From NCBI RefSeq assembly GCF_963662255.1, contig NC_085072.1, positions 5,481,001-5,545,000 on the forward strand: a stretch of 64,000 bases of DNA, written 5' to 3'. The position numbers were made by a program, and so were the translations under genes. The notes under the pieces are model-generated. The model was not told the DNA's origin. It saw only the letters and a list, made by a program, of their open reading frames with translations, and did not search any database. Source of the stretch: Cinclus cinclus. Its lineage: Eukaryota; Chordata; Aves; Passeriformes; Cinclidae. This document shows positions 24,897 to 37,497 of the stretch, piece after piece. Numbering within the stretch: position 1 is the stretch's first letter; the number at the start of each line of letters is the position of its first letter.

Positions 24897-27782
24897 GTTT
24901 GCTAAGATGGACCCAGCAAATTGCAAATCTTAATTCGATATTAGGACAGTGAAAATGCAGAAATGGGTGGCTGAACCCATGGAGGGCTCTTGTTGGGGGC
25001 AGAAGAGGTGTTCAAGAGCAGCCAGTTATGAACATTTACATGTGGAGAACCATTGGAGCGCACAAAAAGTAACAGAAGTGTTCATGAGCAATGCAGCCTG
25101 AGGGAAGTGTCACACTGTTTGCTGTAGTGCTGAGTGGAAGCAATCCCCAAACTGGGCCACTCTGTGCTCCTCAGCCCCATCTCCACGCCCAGGAGAGGCT
25201 CCAGCTGGCTCTGGCAGATGCCAAACCCTTCCCTTATCTGTGTCCTGTTGGCCTGTGAGCTCATAAATATCTAAACACTAAGTGGCACCAGGAGTTTGCA
25301 GCACAGGCTGCTCCGCACGGGCTCTCAAGGCAATGGCAGCAGAGGCAGACACGGTAATTATTTTAAATTGCTGGGCTCTCAGCGTGCACCACCAGCGCAG
25401 CCGCGCTCCGAGGATGCAGGAGATGCCATCGGGGTGTGCATTCTCCCCCAGCCGAGCTGCTCGGGCTTTTACACCTCAAAAAGGCCAGGAGAGCCTGGGA
25501 GCATCACCCACCCAAGCTGGAGACCTCCCCACTCCCAGCAGTTCTTTGTCCCCCAGATCGGCCTCTCCCCACCCGTGATCCCGACTGCAGGAGCAGCCGA
25601 TCCCAGCCGAGCCCAGCCTGGCTGGTTCTGCTGTGCTCACTGACCTACTTTCTGCCACCTTCCTTGCTGAGTGTCGCCTCTCTGGCAGCCAAAACCTCAC
25701 AAAAACTCTCATGGATCCAACCTGGAGCTCACGGAGACCTCCGAGGTGGGCATGGTGATGCTCCCCATCATGCAGGGACCGCACCACAATTTGAAGGGAC
25801 TCCTCTCCCTGCCGAGGGGCTCAAGGCCTCCAAATCCTGCTCATTTCCATCGAGGAAGGAGAGGATTCAAGTGCCAACAAAGCACTACCTCTGTTGTTCT
25901 CCTGGAAAGCTCGGGATGCTCAAACCCCATTACAGCCCATCGTGTGTGCCCCAGGGACCAGCAGGAATTTTTAGCCCTCCTGACTGCCTGTGAGCAAATC
26001 TGCTTCCATTTGGCAAAGTGGGCACTCGGATCCTGAAAGCACTTCCTGGGCCGGAGCTGGAGGAGCCATTAACTGAGAGTGGGAACGGGAAAATGATTCC
26101 AGAGCCAAGGATGCTGCTGCCCTCCTGGTGCTGCTCTGTCGCTTTCTGGGGTGGGGTGTTTGGGTGGGAGCTGGTGCTGAGTTGAACCATCGCTGCTGCA
26201 GTACTGGTGATTCCAAAGAGCCTTAACCAGGCAGCTGGGTACAAAACATTTGCAAGGGTGGGCGTGTGAAGCGGGTCCCCCACAATCTATCTTTAGGTAA
26301 CCTCTAGGCAAAGGTTTGAAGCTTGCACAGCTCCGAGATGAACATTTATCCTGCAGTTCTGGAAATCAGGCCAGGTCTCTCTTTCTCCTTCCCACTTCCT
26401 CCTTGCTCCTTCTTCTCCCTCCTTTGCATATGTGCTGGGTGTTGTAAAACCTATTACTGGGAGCAGCTCTCTCATCTGCACCTCAGCACAGTGTCCAGGG
26501 TGGGAGATGGGGGGATTAGGCAAAGGAGAGCAATATTTGGGTGGATTAAATATGAATCTGTGCTTTTACAGAGTCAGAATTGAGTCTCACATCTACAAAG
26601 CATTAAGGCAGACAAATAACATCCAAGGACTAAAGCCAGCTCTACCCAAATATTAGAGCTCCCCCAGTACTGGGGCCCCTTGTTCCAATGTCACCCCAAT
26701 TTCATGGAGAAGGAATTTGCTGCCTTCCTCAGCCTGGAGTGATGAGGTCCTGCTTGGACATCTTGGTGCCCTGAGCCTCCCTGTGCTGGGGACAAGCCAT
26801 GGTGAGACTTCCTCAGTTTTTTAATCTAAAAATACAGTGAGACAATCTGGGCCCAGGGGATCCGGGAAGTTTTCCCCACAGGCTCAGCAGAAGGTTTGCC
26901 CCTCTCCTGCTCTCTGTGGCTGCTGTTGCTGGGCAAAGCTCGCTCACCACCCTGGAGCTGTGGGCGTTGATCCATCCCAGAATCCCATGATGTTCCACAG
27001 ACGAGTCTTTGGGAGGTTGTTGGTTTAAAGGATGCCTTGCTGAGTTCACAGGGACCCAAGGGGACAGGGGCTGCAACCCCCGGGTTTGCAGAGAAACCCC
27101 AGAGCTGGCGAGAGCTCAGAGTTTGTTTTGCTGCTTCTTTAATGCAGCCGAAACCCGCCCTGGGCGAGAGCTGAGCCGGGGTTTGGGGAGCTGGAGATGC
27201 CAAGGTCATCCTGCTCCTCACATCCACACGGAGCCCAGCCTGGCACAGCCCACCCTCTGCCATGACCTCCCTCCTCCCCAGCACCTCTCGGGGCTGTGGG
27301 CACAGAGCAGGGTCAGGCTCCAGGGATGTGGTTTTACCCAGAGAGAGGTGAAGGTTTGGGGCAGGCAAGGGAAGCAGAACAAATCTCTTGTGCCAGGCAC
27401 CTGCTCCCTGCCTCTGCAGAAGTGCCAGCGGCGCAGCGTTTGAGAGCGGAGCCTTTTCCGTTTAGGAGCGGGGTTGTCTTCCACTGTCCTTTTATCCTTG
27501 GCTAATTAAAGGCAAATCTCTGCTGAAGGAATGCAGTTCTTCATAGCTGAGCTTTAATAACTAGAAAGTGGCTGCAAATGCTTGGAGGCAGCTGCAGAAA
27601 TCCTGGGCAGAAATAGCATTTTTATCTTGCAGCTTACCAGCTTTGGCTGCAGGGATAATAAATTTCTGAGTTGTAGAAGGAGGCAGCAGAGGATACAGCC
27701 CTGTATTGTCCGAGTTTACAAAAGGATCAGCTGGATGGATCAGCTAAACTCCCAACTCCTCCCTGAGCAGGACAGCAGAGAT

Positions 27783-27864
27783 CCTATGGCAAGGGATTGG
27801 AACAAGGTGACCTTCCAGGTCCCTTCCGTCCCAAACCGCTCTGTGGTTCCATGAGATTACGAGG
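27783..27864 (+). mobile_element. CR1 LINE, short 3'-tail fragment
   Basis: Only the last part of a CR1 remains: 'atggcaagggattggaacaa', 'ggtcccttccgtcccaaacc' and 'gtggttccatgagatt'. Confidence 0.65.
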
Positions 27865-28599
27865 CCATGGTGAGGTGCCAGCAGCCCCTGGGGGTACTGT
27901 AGGGAAGGGCTTGAGTGAATCATGTCCCAGCAAACAAAGGTGTTTGCTGCTCTCTCGGCAGCTGGTTCTGGAGCCGAGTCCTTCCATCCCAAGGAGGGAC
28001 ATTCCGCAGGCAGCTGGATCCCATCTGGAAAGAGAATCACCCAGCTCCAGCTGTTGCAGGGAAGGTGAGGGAGGCTGGTCCCACGTCCCAGATGTTGGGT
28101 TAGATGTTTGAGATGGATTCTGTGGAGTCCAAAACCAGGGTGGAAGCTGGAAAGTTGAAGGGAAGATGGGGCACAGCTCTTGCTTTCCCCTTTTGCAGCA
28201 GCTGCTCTCTGCCCCCTGCCAGCCCTGCATGCTGGGAGTGTTTTGCTCCAAACCTTGTCTTTTATCCCTGTGAGAGGACTGGGCAGGACCGGGGGGAAGG
28301 AGCAGGGCTGGAAGTTGATTTTGCAGCTTCAGCTGTCTAAACCCAAGCAGCCTGGTCTGCTGGGGTCACCTGGGGCTCAGTGTGCTCCATGGAGAGACTG
28401 GCACTTCAGAGGGATGGAAGGATGAGGCTCCCCTTGGCTGTTGGCCTCCCTCCAGCAACTGCACAGATGGCTGCAACTTCTTCCACTTGCAGACTAGTCT
28501 GATCCATGCTCTTGAACATTCACATGCTGGTTATTTCCACTCTGTAAAAGGCAGAAGAATTTAACCCTGAAGGACCTCCATAAAATCAGAAAGAAGGAT

Positions 28600-28908
28600 G
28601 CTCTGCACTTGTATAACATCTTCCAGCCAGGCAGCTCACAGCACTTTACTCACAAATCTTTTTAAAGATTTTGGGTTACTGTAATGCCCTGAAACCCTTA
28701 AGGATGAAAAAAAAAAAAACCAGAGCAATGGAACATTTGGTATAACAGGGCATGATTTCACAACGACAGACACCAAAAACAAGGATGTGGCATCCAGTAA
28801 GACTGGCAAGGAGCAGGCACAGAGAGTAACTATTATTATTCTGATGCTGATGCTGCGTGGCTCTTACACAGTGCTTTTCATTAGGAGCTCTAAAGTGCTT
28901 TAGGAAAG
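28600..28908. repeat. Two diverged copies of an ancient repeat
   Basis: Segments 28600-28665 and 28856-28908 share a pattern of 'cacttgtataacatcttcc' or 'cttacacagtgcttttcat', then about ten bases, then 'ctcacagcactttac' or 'ctctaaagtgcttta'. This resembles an old amniote interspersed repeat whose core I recall only loosely. An A run (28709-28720) and ATT repeats lie between them. Confidence 0.35.
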
Positions 28909-30244
28909 AAGAGACTCAGATGTCTGGGCAGTCTGCAGTGATTTCAGCAGAGGAGGGCAGGCGATGGTCTGATGCAGAAGCTCTTACTGCAGTTCACTGG
29001 TTGCAGGGCAAGGTCCTCCTCTGCTCAGGTCCTAATGGCATTTTAGTTATTCTTCAGCTTCCAGAAGTCTCCCTGTGCTCCACATAGGGCTGTGGTCCTG
29101 CCAGACCAGTGCAGAGCTGGGGGACCCCCTCCTCACGAGCAGCCCCCTCTCCTCCAGCCCCCAGCATTCCCATTCACCTGCAGTGAATGCAGCAGACATC
29201 TAAAATCCCAGCATCTCTGATCATCAGAATAGCAGCTTTCCCATAGTGGGAGGAGGCACGAGGTCCCTGGGGGAGGACACTTGGTGCACCCAGAGGGGTT
29301 TGTGCTGCGCAGGGATGGAGAGAAAGCGCATCACAAGCACAGCTCTGCGGCACAAATTCTCCTCTGGTTTTCCTCCTCGCTCTGGCCGGGGGCCAACAGG
29401 TAACAGGAGCTGCCCTCCAGCGTGGCCCTGAGGGTTCCTGGCTCCCAGACACCGAGCCCATCCCAGGGCCAGCAGCAGCTCTAGCTGTGCAGTCCCCGTG
29501 GGACAGGTCAGTCCTTGCATTCCTGCAGCAGCAGAGACCAGGGATGAGCTGCTGGAGGCGAGCTGAGCTCCTGTCCTGGCTTGGGGGGAAATAGTGCTTG
29601 GAAAAGAACAGAAGATCACACCAGTCCGGGGTGATCCTGGGTGCTGCCGATGTCCAGCCTGCAGGGGCAGCAGCCTGGGTTTGAGGGGCAGCACTGGCAC
29701 TGCCAACTCTCTTGGGGATTTACAGTGAGCTCAGTCTTGCCCTGGCCTCCTCCACCTGTGGGGACTGAGGCTTTTGGCTGCCTTTGCCATCTGGCTCCTT
29801 AAGGATTGGAAAATTGCAGTGTTTTGTGAGGGGTACCCCAGAGCAGGCCACATCCATGGGACATGTGCAGGACACATTCCTGCATGCAGGGACATGAAAA
29901 CACCCACATTAAATCCCAGTGGGCACTGGTTGAAATCCCTCCATTCCCTACTTTAGCCGCAGTGATGATGCTGAAGGGGAAAATAACCCAAGGGTTTAGT
30001 TCAAGTGGTTCCCTGGTGGGATAGGGGCACCGTGGCCATGGTGGGAATTGTCACAGGGAGAAAACAATCCCTGTCAGCTGCAGAAAGAGAAGGAAAGACA
30101 CCCTTGGGCAGAGCAGAGGAATTGCTTTGACGAAGTGGGATGGCAGAGGGATGCCCTGCTGGCGTGGAAGGGTTTGCTCAGTTGGGCTCTCCCTAGCAGG
30201 GGCTCAGGGAAGGCTCGATTTGGCTCTGCTGTGAGACGTGGTTC

Positions 30245-30405
30245 CCAGGAACTCATCCTCTCCCTCCCCAGCAGCATTCCAGGAACTCATCCTCTCCCTC
30301 CCCAGCAGCATCCCAGGAACTCATCCTCTCCCTCCCCAGCAGCATCCCAGGAACTCATCCTCTCCCTCCCCAGCAGCATCCCAGGAACTCATCCTCTCCC
30401 GCCCC
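30245..30405. repeat. 34-bp minisatellite, about 4.7 copies
   Basis: Copies start at 30245, 30279, 30313, 30347 and 30381 and are nearly identical. The unit begins ccaggaactcatcctctccc and ends in agcagcat(c/t). Substitutions appear only at the ends of the array, so it is probably a young expansion. Confidence 0.92.
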
Positions 30406-33400
30406 GGATGCAGCCGCAGAAGTGCCGGCTCAGCACAGAGCAGCAGCTCCACGGCTCGAGGATTAGCCACTCATTTGCCATAAATAGAAAATGGGGGGAT
30501 GTGTTTTAGTGTATGAAATAAACCCCGGGAGGCCGCCGATGCGCGGGAAGATGAGTGAGTCCTATCGATCCCTGTCCTCATCCCGCTCCCTGCCTCCCTC
30601 GCGGCAGAGGTGACCCCCCTGCCCTGTGCTGACCCCGGGGCCTGCCCCCATGCCGGGAGTGGGGATTTATCACCTTTATCACCGTGCTGGTGCTCCTTGG
30701 CAGGGAGGAGCCCTGGAGCCGCGCTCCCCACCGGGCTGGGTCCCGGGACACGTCTCCTGCTTAGGGGAGCATTCCCAGGAGGAACTCTCGGATCGGTCTC
30801 GGTGTCGGGAGCCCCGCCACGGTCAGCAGAGAGAAACTCCTCCGCATGATTCATCCGGCTTAATTTAGCCATTTGCCTGGGGGTAAGAAGAGGAAAGCCT
30901 GAAAAGAACCCGGTTTTCTGTATCTGTGGTGGAAGGAGTGAGGGAAACAAGCCCAGATGGACCATAGATGCCCACTCCTGGTTCAAGGGATGCTACTCAG
31001 ATTTCCAGGGCACCAGTACCTGGAAGACCCTTATTAACACCTAACTGGGGTGGGATGACCTGGATGCATGTCCAGGCAGAGCAGAGCTGAGATGTGGAGT
31101 TCCTAGGGCTGTGACTGCTTCCCATCACCAGCTCCACGCCTCGATGTACATTTTCACAGTAGAGCCGCGGGGACATTTCCCTCCACGCTCTCAGCCGGTG
31201 CCTTTCACGCCTATAGGGAAGAGAGACCCTTCTGGATGCTCCTTTCTGGGCTGCATGCCTTTGGCGTGCTGGGACGTGCTTTCCTGGCTGCCTGTGCTCC
31301 CTCCGTCTGCCGCGGTGGCACCGAGCCCGCCCGATGCTTTCCCAAAGAGAGCTCCTGCCAAGGCAGGACGAGCTGAATGGGCAACCAGCACAGCACTGGG
31401 GGTGCCACAGGCCTCTGCGTGGGCATGGAACACTGGGTTTAGGGGACAACAAAGTCCTTGTATGGCTCTGCAGGGTGGTACCTCCTGCACCAGCACCCGT
31501 GGATCAGCTGAGCTTGCTTCCCTGAATCCTTTCACCAGGAATGCACAAAACCAGGTCTTGTTAAGGCTTTCCTGTTCTGCATGAACGGCTTTGCTTTGTC
31601 TGAATCGAGCTGGGTGGTTGATGTGGAGAAAGGCCTCTGTCTGTGTGCTGCCCATGGTGGTGCTCCTGGCAAGGAGACCCCACGAAATTCCCCTGGGAAT
31701 GCCCCGTGTGTGAGAGATGAAGGGGTGAGTCAAGGGCTCTGTGTTCCCCTCTTTCCCCACCCCAGAATCATCTTCTCATATCCTCGAGTCATCCCTGCTC
31801 AGAGCAGCGTTTCTGGTGCTGAAGAGTCACCCAGAGGAGCACCAAGGTCCCACCCATGGCAGTGTGAGGGTCAGCAGGACTTCAGGGCAGCTCAGTGCTG
31901 CATTTTCTGGGCTACTGAGCTTGTTCATCTCCAAGCACGCAGCTCAGATTGCCTTTGGTTCCTAGCACCCCTCTGCCACCACTCTGGTGTTCCAGCCCTG
32001 CACATGTTCGTGGATTTACTCCAATTTTATGCCTGGTGAGGCTCAGGCCTTACACTGACAGTTAATGGACCTTAAAATATCTGGAGATCCTGGCCCTGCT
32101 TCCCTGGCTTCACTGAGGGTAGAGTTCCACTGCAGGGGAGTGATGGTGGCAGTGTAGGTGCCCAAATCCCACGGTGGGGGGGATGCTCATTCCTTTGGGT
32201 CCCCTGGGAGAGGCCAGGCTCTCCTGGAGATGAATATCTTGTGCACATTTCCACACAGACTCCTAAGTAGGAGCCACAGGAAGTCCTTTCTCAGGCTGTC
32301 CCATTCCTTGCTCTCAGGATATTGGCTGAAGCCCATGCCTGTGGGATGTGCCTCATGGTCTCACCTTCCCAAGCAAGGGGTGTCCTCTCCACCAGATCTG
32401 TCTCCAAGAGGATTTCTGCATCCAACAGAGGAGGAAAGGACATTGCAAGGGATCTGATGAGACATCTGCAGGGAAATCAGGCTGAATCCAAGAGGAGTGA
32501 AGAATGCCCTTCTCAGCATGTCCTGGTGATGTTTCCACCCTGGAGCAAAGCCATTCATTTTTAGTGACTTCCTACTTGGGTCTTAAAAGCATTGGTAAGG
32601 ATGGACAGATTTTCAATGGCCCTGAGAGAGACAAAAAAGTCTCATATGGTTCTTCCTATTGATCCAGCCCTCCTGATAAGACTTTCCTTCAGGACTATTG
32701 CCTTGGCTGTTCATTTTTCCTCCCAAAGCCTCCAGCAAGGATGTGGCTCCAGCATTTCTGCTCATGCTCCCATCTGCTTTTTCCATCAATAAAGGATGAG
32801 GGGTCTGATCAATCAATTCCTTCCAACTCCTGCCCTCTCACCCCTGACCATTTGTTGGCTTAAATGGAAACTTCTCCAAACTCTCCTAGGTGATACCAGA
32901 GTGCAATTCCCCTTGGGACACAGTGGGAATATTTAAGAATCAGGAAAATCTCTCCTTCCCCTTTGCTCTTACTTTGGTTCTAACACGAGGCTGGTTTTAC
33001 CCTTTTACCTGGTTTTACCTATTCCTCCCTGGGGCAGGATGAAGAGGTGGCAGTGGGATGGATGTGCCCACCCTGGGGTCCTCCCTGTTGGGACTTGGCC
33101 AGGGTTTGGGGTACACTAAGGCAGGAAAGGATGTTCTGCCTCTTTTCTTTCCCCAGGAAGGTCTTGGGCAAGTTCCTTTAGCACAATCCTCAAAAAAACC
33201 CCCAAAAGCTCGGTGTCCCAAGGTTTTAAAAACCCCACCCCTTCAGGGAATCACTGCCTGGGAGTGGGGAGGAGCCTTTCCTGGGGTGTATCCCCCCATC
33301 AGCCCCTGCCAGGTGTTTTTTGGGGCCAGGCCAGCAGCCCCAGCCTCTGTCCCCTGTCCCCCTACGTCAGCCTTGTGTCTCTCACTGTGGTTCATGTGCT

Positions 33401-34235
33401 GCATCTTCCTATTTAGAGGAAATCTATAAACCACTCAGTACAGAGTGAACCCTCCGAGGCCTTCTGCAGACAATTGATCAGCCAAGGCTTTCAGCTCCGG
33501 GATTTCTTTTTTTGCCCCTTTTCTCTGTCTTTCTTGGTTTTTCTGAAGCCACCTGGGCTCCCCTCGGGCTCCATCCTGCCCCACCTTTTGTGCAGTGGTA
33601 CAAAGGCACACAGCTCATGTCCCTGTGCCCAGCAGGCTCTGTCCATCAGTCCTGGGACTCTGGGGGCAGCTGGAGCCTGCTCAGCAGCCAGGGTCCCACG
33701 GAGTGGGGATCTGAGCTGCTGCTGGACTCTACAGCACCTGGTGCAATCTCTGTGCCCAGAGGGGCTGAGGTGCCCCCGTGGGGTGCCTCAATCCACACAG
33801 GCTGGTCAAATCTGCCCAGCGCACCGGCACCAACCTTTTCCTCCTTCTTCATTTCCCGAGCTGGGAAAGCATCAAAGAGCTGGGAAACCACTCCCAGCTG
33901 CCCAGCGCGTCGGTGCTTAGTCCATCTGCACACTCTCCTTCTCCTCAGCGGGCTCCAAAATCTCTGTGGCTGAGTGGAATAAGCCAAGAGGGCAAAGCCC
34001 ACCCTGCCCCAAAGTTTGGAGATGTTGCCACCAACCTCAGAGGGAGAACAAAACCCTACCCAGACAACCTGGACCTGCATCTTCACCCAGGAAACCTCCA
34101 CATGTGACCGGGACCTGCCACAGCTGCTTCAGCTACAGGGGCTGGTGCAGAGATCTGTGCAATCCCTGAGTGGGGAATTGGGAAAATATTTCGTTTTCTT
34201 CACAGAAAAATGATGACTCATTGACTCAAAGCCTT

Positions 34236-34260
34236 TTGTTGCTGTTGCTGTTGCTGTTGT
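34236..34260. repeat. TTGCTG hexanucleotide repeat
   Basis: About four units of ttgctg, ending in ttgtggg. Confidence 0.75.
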
Positions 34261-34540
34261 GGGAAACATATTGTTTTGATTAATATCTTGGCTTGGGAGT
34301 GGAGATGAGGAAAAAAAGATTTGAAGTTATCAAAGCATCCCATTGGGAAAACAAAATCTCTTTTGTTTCAGATGTTAAGTCGGTTGAGAAAAAGCTTTTA
34401 AAAGGTTAAACTGAGTTAAGAGCTTGGCTTAAGAGCAACAGTCATTCAAATACTCAAACTGAAAATTGTTTTTCAAAGTCTTCATTTACTCTGATACCAG
34501 CAGGGGAAGCCAAAGAGCCCCTGTTGGTGACAAAGCTGTT

Positions 34541-34792
34541 TCATGGAATCCCAGAACAGTTTGGGTTGGGAGGTACCTCAAAATTCATCCCATTCCACCC
34601 CCCGGCATGGACAGGGACAACGCAGGCTGGCCCTGTCCAACCTGGCCTGGGACATTTTGAGGGATGGGGCAGCCACAGCTGCTCTGTGCTCCCTGTGCCA
34701 GGGTCTGCCCACCCTCACAGGGCAGGATTTCTTCCCAATATCCCACCTAAACCTTCTCTCTTTCACTTAAAAATCATTCCTCCTTGTTTCCA
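34541..34792 (-). mobile_element. CR1 LINE, 3'-end fragment
   Basis: Antisense CR1: 'tcatggaatcccagaacagt', 'ttgggttgggaggtacctca', 'gatggggcagccacagctgc', 'ccaccctcacagggcaggat', then 'cttcccaatatcccacctaa' and the 'cctccttgtttccag' region. This is one of the longest copies in the window (about 250 bases). Confidence 0.9.
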
Positions 34793-35888
34793 GGCCAGAA
34801 GATTTCTTTAAAAAGGATTATAGGGTCAGGCTTTGTCAAGGTACCTTGGACCTGGTCTTTGTCCCAGGATGGTCCCAAAACCTCTGCAGTGATGGAGCTG
34901 TGGCTCTCAGGGGTGGCATGGGCAGGATTTGCTGGTGCTGCCTGGTCCCTGCTCCTCTGGTGACAGCTCAGGGACTGGGACACTCCACCAGGCTGTGGAG
35001 CAAGAGCACAACTCCTCCTCGAATTTTTTTTTTTTTTACCTTTCACTGGAGGATGATGAAGGAATTTGCAGACAGACTGTCCTGGGGAGGAACACCAAGA
35101 ACACAATGAACACATTTCCATGTGTCTGTGCAGGGAGACATGGAAAAGTCATGAACACTTGGCACATTTAAAGCTGCTCTTGCAAAGCTGGAAAACCCCC
35201 AGTCCTGGTGAAACCCACTGAAATCCCCAGGAGGAAAATGCCCAGACCTCCAGCAGCTAAGCACATCCCCAGAGGGACTCAGAGCAGAGCCCTGGGGAGA
35301 CGTGGAGCTGGGGGGACAAAGTGTCTGTGGGACACATCAGCTTAGGACCAGGAGTCCCCATCTCTGCAGCCACGGTGGCAATAATTGCTCCAAGAGTTGT
35401 TTGGGAAGGGTTGTGAGACACTGAGGTGATGCTGAAGCAGAAGATGCAGCCACTCAGCAGCTGCCCAGGGCTGTGCTGTTCTCCTGCACACTGAGAACAA
35501 AACCAGCACCTGGGATGGGCTTTGTCCCTGGAGGGGACTCCTGATTCCTGCAAGGAGCTCCCAGATGTTCCCAGTCTGTTGGGACTGGGTAAATAACTCG
35601 TGTCCAGGCTGGATGGAGCTAGCCAGGGAGCTGGGAGATAGCCCAGGATCACATGCCTTCGTTTTAATGTCAGATGTTGTTTTCTTGTTTTCCAGGTGGA
35701 GAGCAGAGCACAGGAAGACGCAGACCAGAGGAGAAAGAATTTGCTGATCGTTTTTTTGGCAATCATAAATTTGAGTGAAATTCCACTGAGGTTTTGAGCC
35801 AGGGGAAGGCAGCAGAGGGGAGGAGAGTTGAACCATGTCCTTTGGATACTCCTGAATCCTAGTGGGAATACATTCCTTTCTGAACGGC

Positions 35889-36014
35889 TCTTTTTTCTTT
35901 TCTTTTTTTTTTTTTTTTAAGGGCAGAAAGTGTTGGAGATTTGCTCCTTATGGAGATATAAATCAGGGTTTTTTTTGTTGTTGTTTTTGTTTTTTTGTTT
36001 TGTTTTTTTTTTTT
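35889..36014. repeat. T-rich tracts
   Basis: Two T-dominated runs (35889-35918 and 35969-36014, the second with TTG and TTTTG interruptions) are separated by about 50 bases of ordinary sequence. On the - strand they read as poly(A), but I see no retrocopy next to them. Confidence 0.8.
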
Positions 36015-37270
36015 CCCCATGGAGCTCTCTTCTCCCTTTCCCAATGCACACAGAGCCAAAAAAATATCCCCAGGACATGTGCCACCCTCCTTGTGTTCCA
36101 TCCACAGCTCATCCCCCTCCACGGTGCTGCTCCCTGAGCCGGGGGGCTCTGCTCAGGTTCATCGCCCCCAAGTTCAGCTCCAGACATCTTGAAGCTATTT
36201 AAATATTTACAGCAGACGGTGGTAAAAAAGATTGAAACATGAATTATTCACAGCTTCGCTTTTATCTTGGCAGGGGCTGTTGTGTTCAGCAGGGAGGATT
36301 CCTCTGCCAGGGGATGGCCGGGAGGGCGGGGGGCAGGCAGGGTCTCGATGTGGGCGAGGGGACACCGGGTGGGCACAGTCAGGGCACGGTGAGACGAACC
36401 TGGCCCCGATGCCGGGGGATTTTCCTCTCCTCCCCTGCCTCGGGGGCCGGGGATGGTGCCTGGGATCAGCGGAGCAGGGCAGAGGGGTCCGGCTGTGGCT
36501 GCGCCTCTGGCACGGAGGAAAATCCTGCTCCGGGCTTGTCCTTCAGCCCGTGAGGCCACGAGCAAGGAGGAGATTTCCAAAGGGTTTTTATCCCGCTGAG
36601 CTGCCCCGGTGTGAGGCATCCCTGGCCAAAGGTGGGCTGGGAACTCACCTGCGCGGTTCCTGCAGGTAACGCTGTGCTGGGCAATTCTGCAACCCCCCCG
36701 TGCTCCTGCTCACTCCCGAGCAATTTTCCCCAAGGAAGCTCGCAGAGAGCATCACACAACACCCTGCAAGACACTTTTTCTGGGTCCCCGAAGGGTTCAA
36801 TTACACCCTTGAGGCAGAAATAAGTGTTCCAAATCTTGGCTGCAAAAGGGGGCTGAAAAATCCTCCGTGCCTTTCTGTGCCTGGCAGCCTCTCCTATCAG
36901 GGCTGACTCCCACCAGCCTGCAGATGGAGTTTTGACTGCATTTCGGATCTCAAGAGGAGCGGGTGACATAAACCGGAGTTTTGGGGAGGAGAGGAGTGGG
37001 GGTGAAACACATTTGAAAAGAAAACCCACAAATCCTGCGTCTCTTCTTGCGCTCGGGGCTTGCTCTCAGACTGGTGGCATCTCGTTTGCATCCAAATCTA
37101 CCTGAGCAGGGGGAGCCAGACCAGTGTCAGGAGTGTGGTAAAAGCCAGGAGCATCCTGCTGCGAGGGCAGAGCTCGGCCCTGCAGCCCAGAAATTCCCGG
37201 TGCGGAATTCCCAGCGCCCGTGTGGCCGTGCTGGCTGCGGCACTGCGGAGCCCGCAGGACATCCCCGTGC

Positions 37271-37497
37271 CTGTCCTGTCCTGTCCTGTCCTGTCCTGTC
37301 CTGTCCTGTCCTGTCCTGTCCTGTCCTGTCCTCTCCTCTCCTCTCCTCTCCTCTCCTCTCCTCTCCTCTCCTCTCCTCTCCTCTCCTCTCCTCTCCTCTC
37401 CTCTCCTCTCCTCTCCTCTCCTCTCCTCTCCTCTCCTCTCCTCTCCTCTCCTCTCCTCTCCTCTCCTCTCCTCTCCTCTCCTCTCCTCTCTCTCTCC
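37271..37497. repeat. Compound pentanucleotide array: (CTGTC)12 then (CTCTC)32
   Basis: Twelve CTGTC units (37271-37330) switch abruptly to 32 CTCTC units (37331-37490) and a short CT tail. The second block is the same repeat family as the array at 24292. The sharp boundary suggests that a single G/C change spread through one end by slippage or conversion. The surrounding 37.15-37.7 kb is CpG-rich. Confidence 0.96.
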
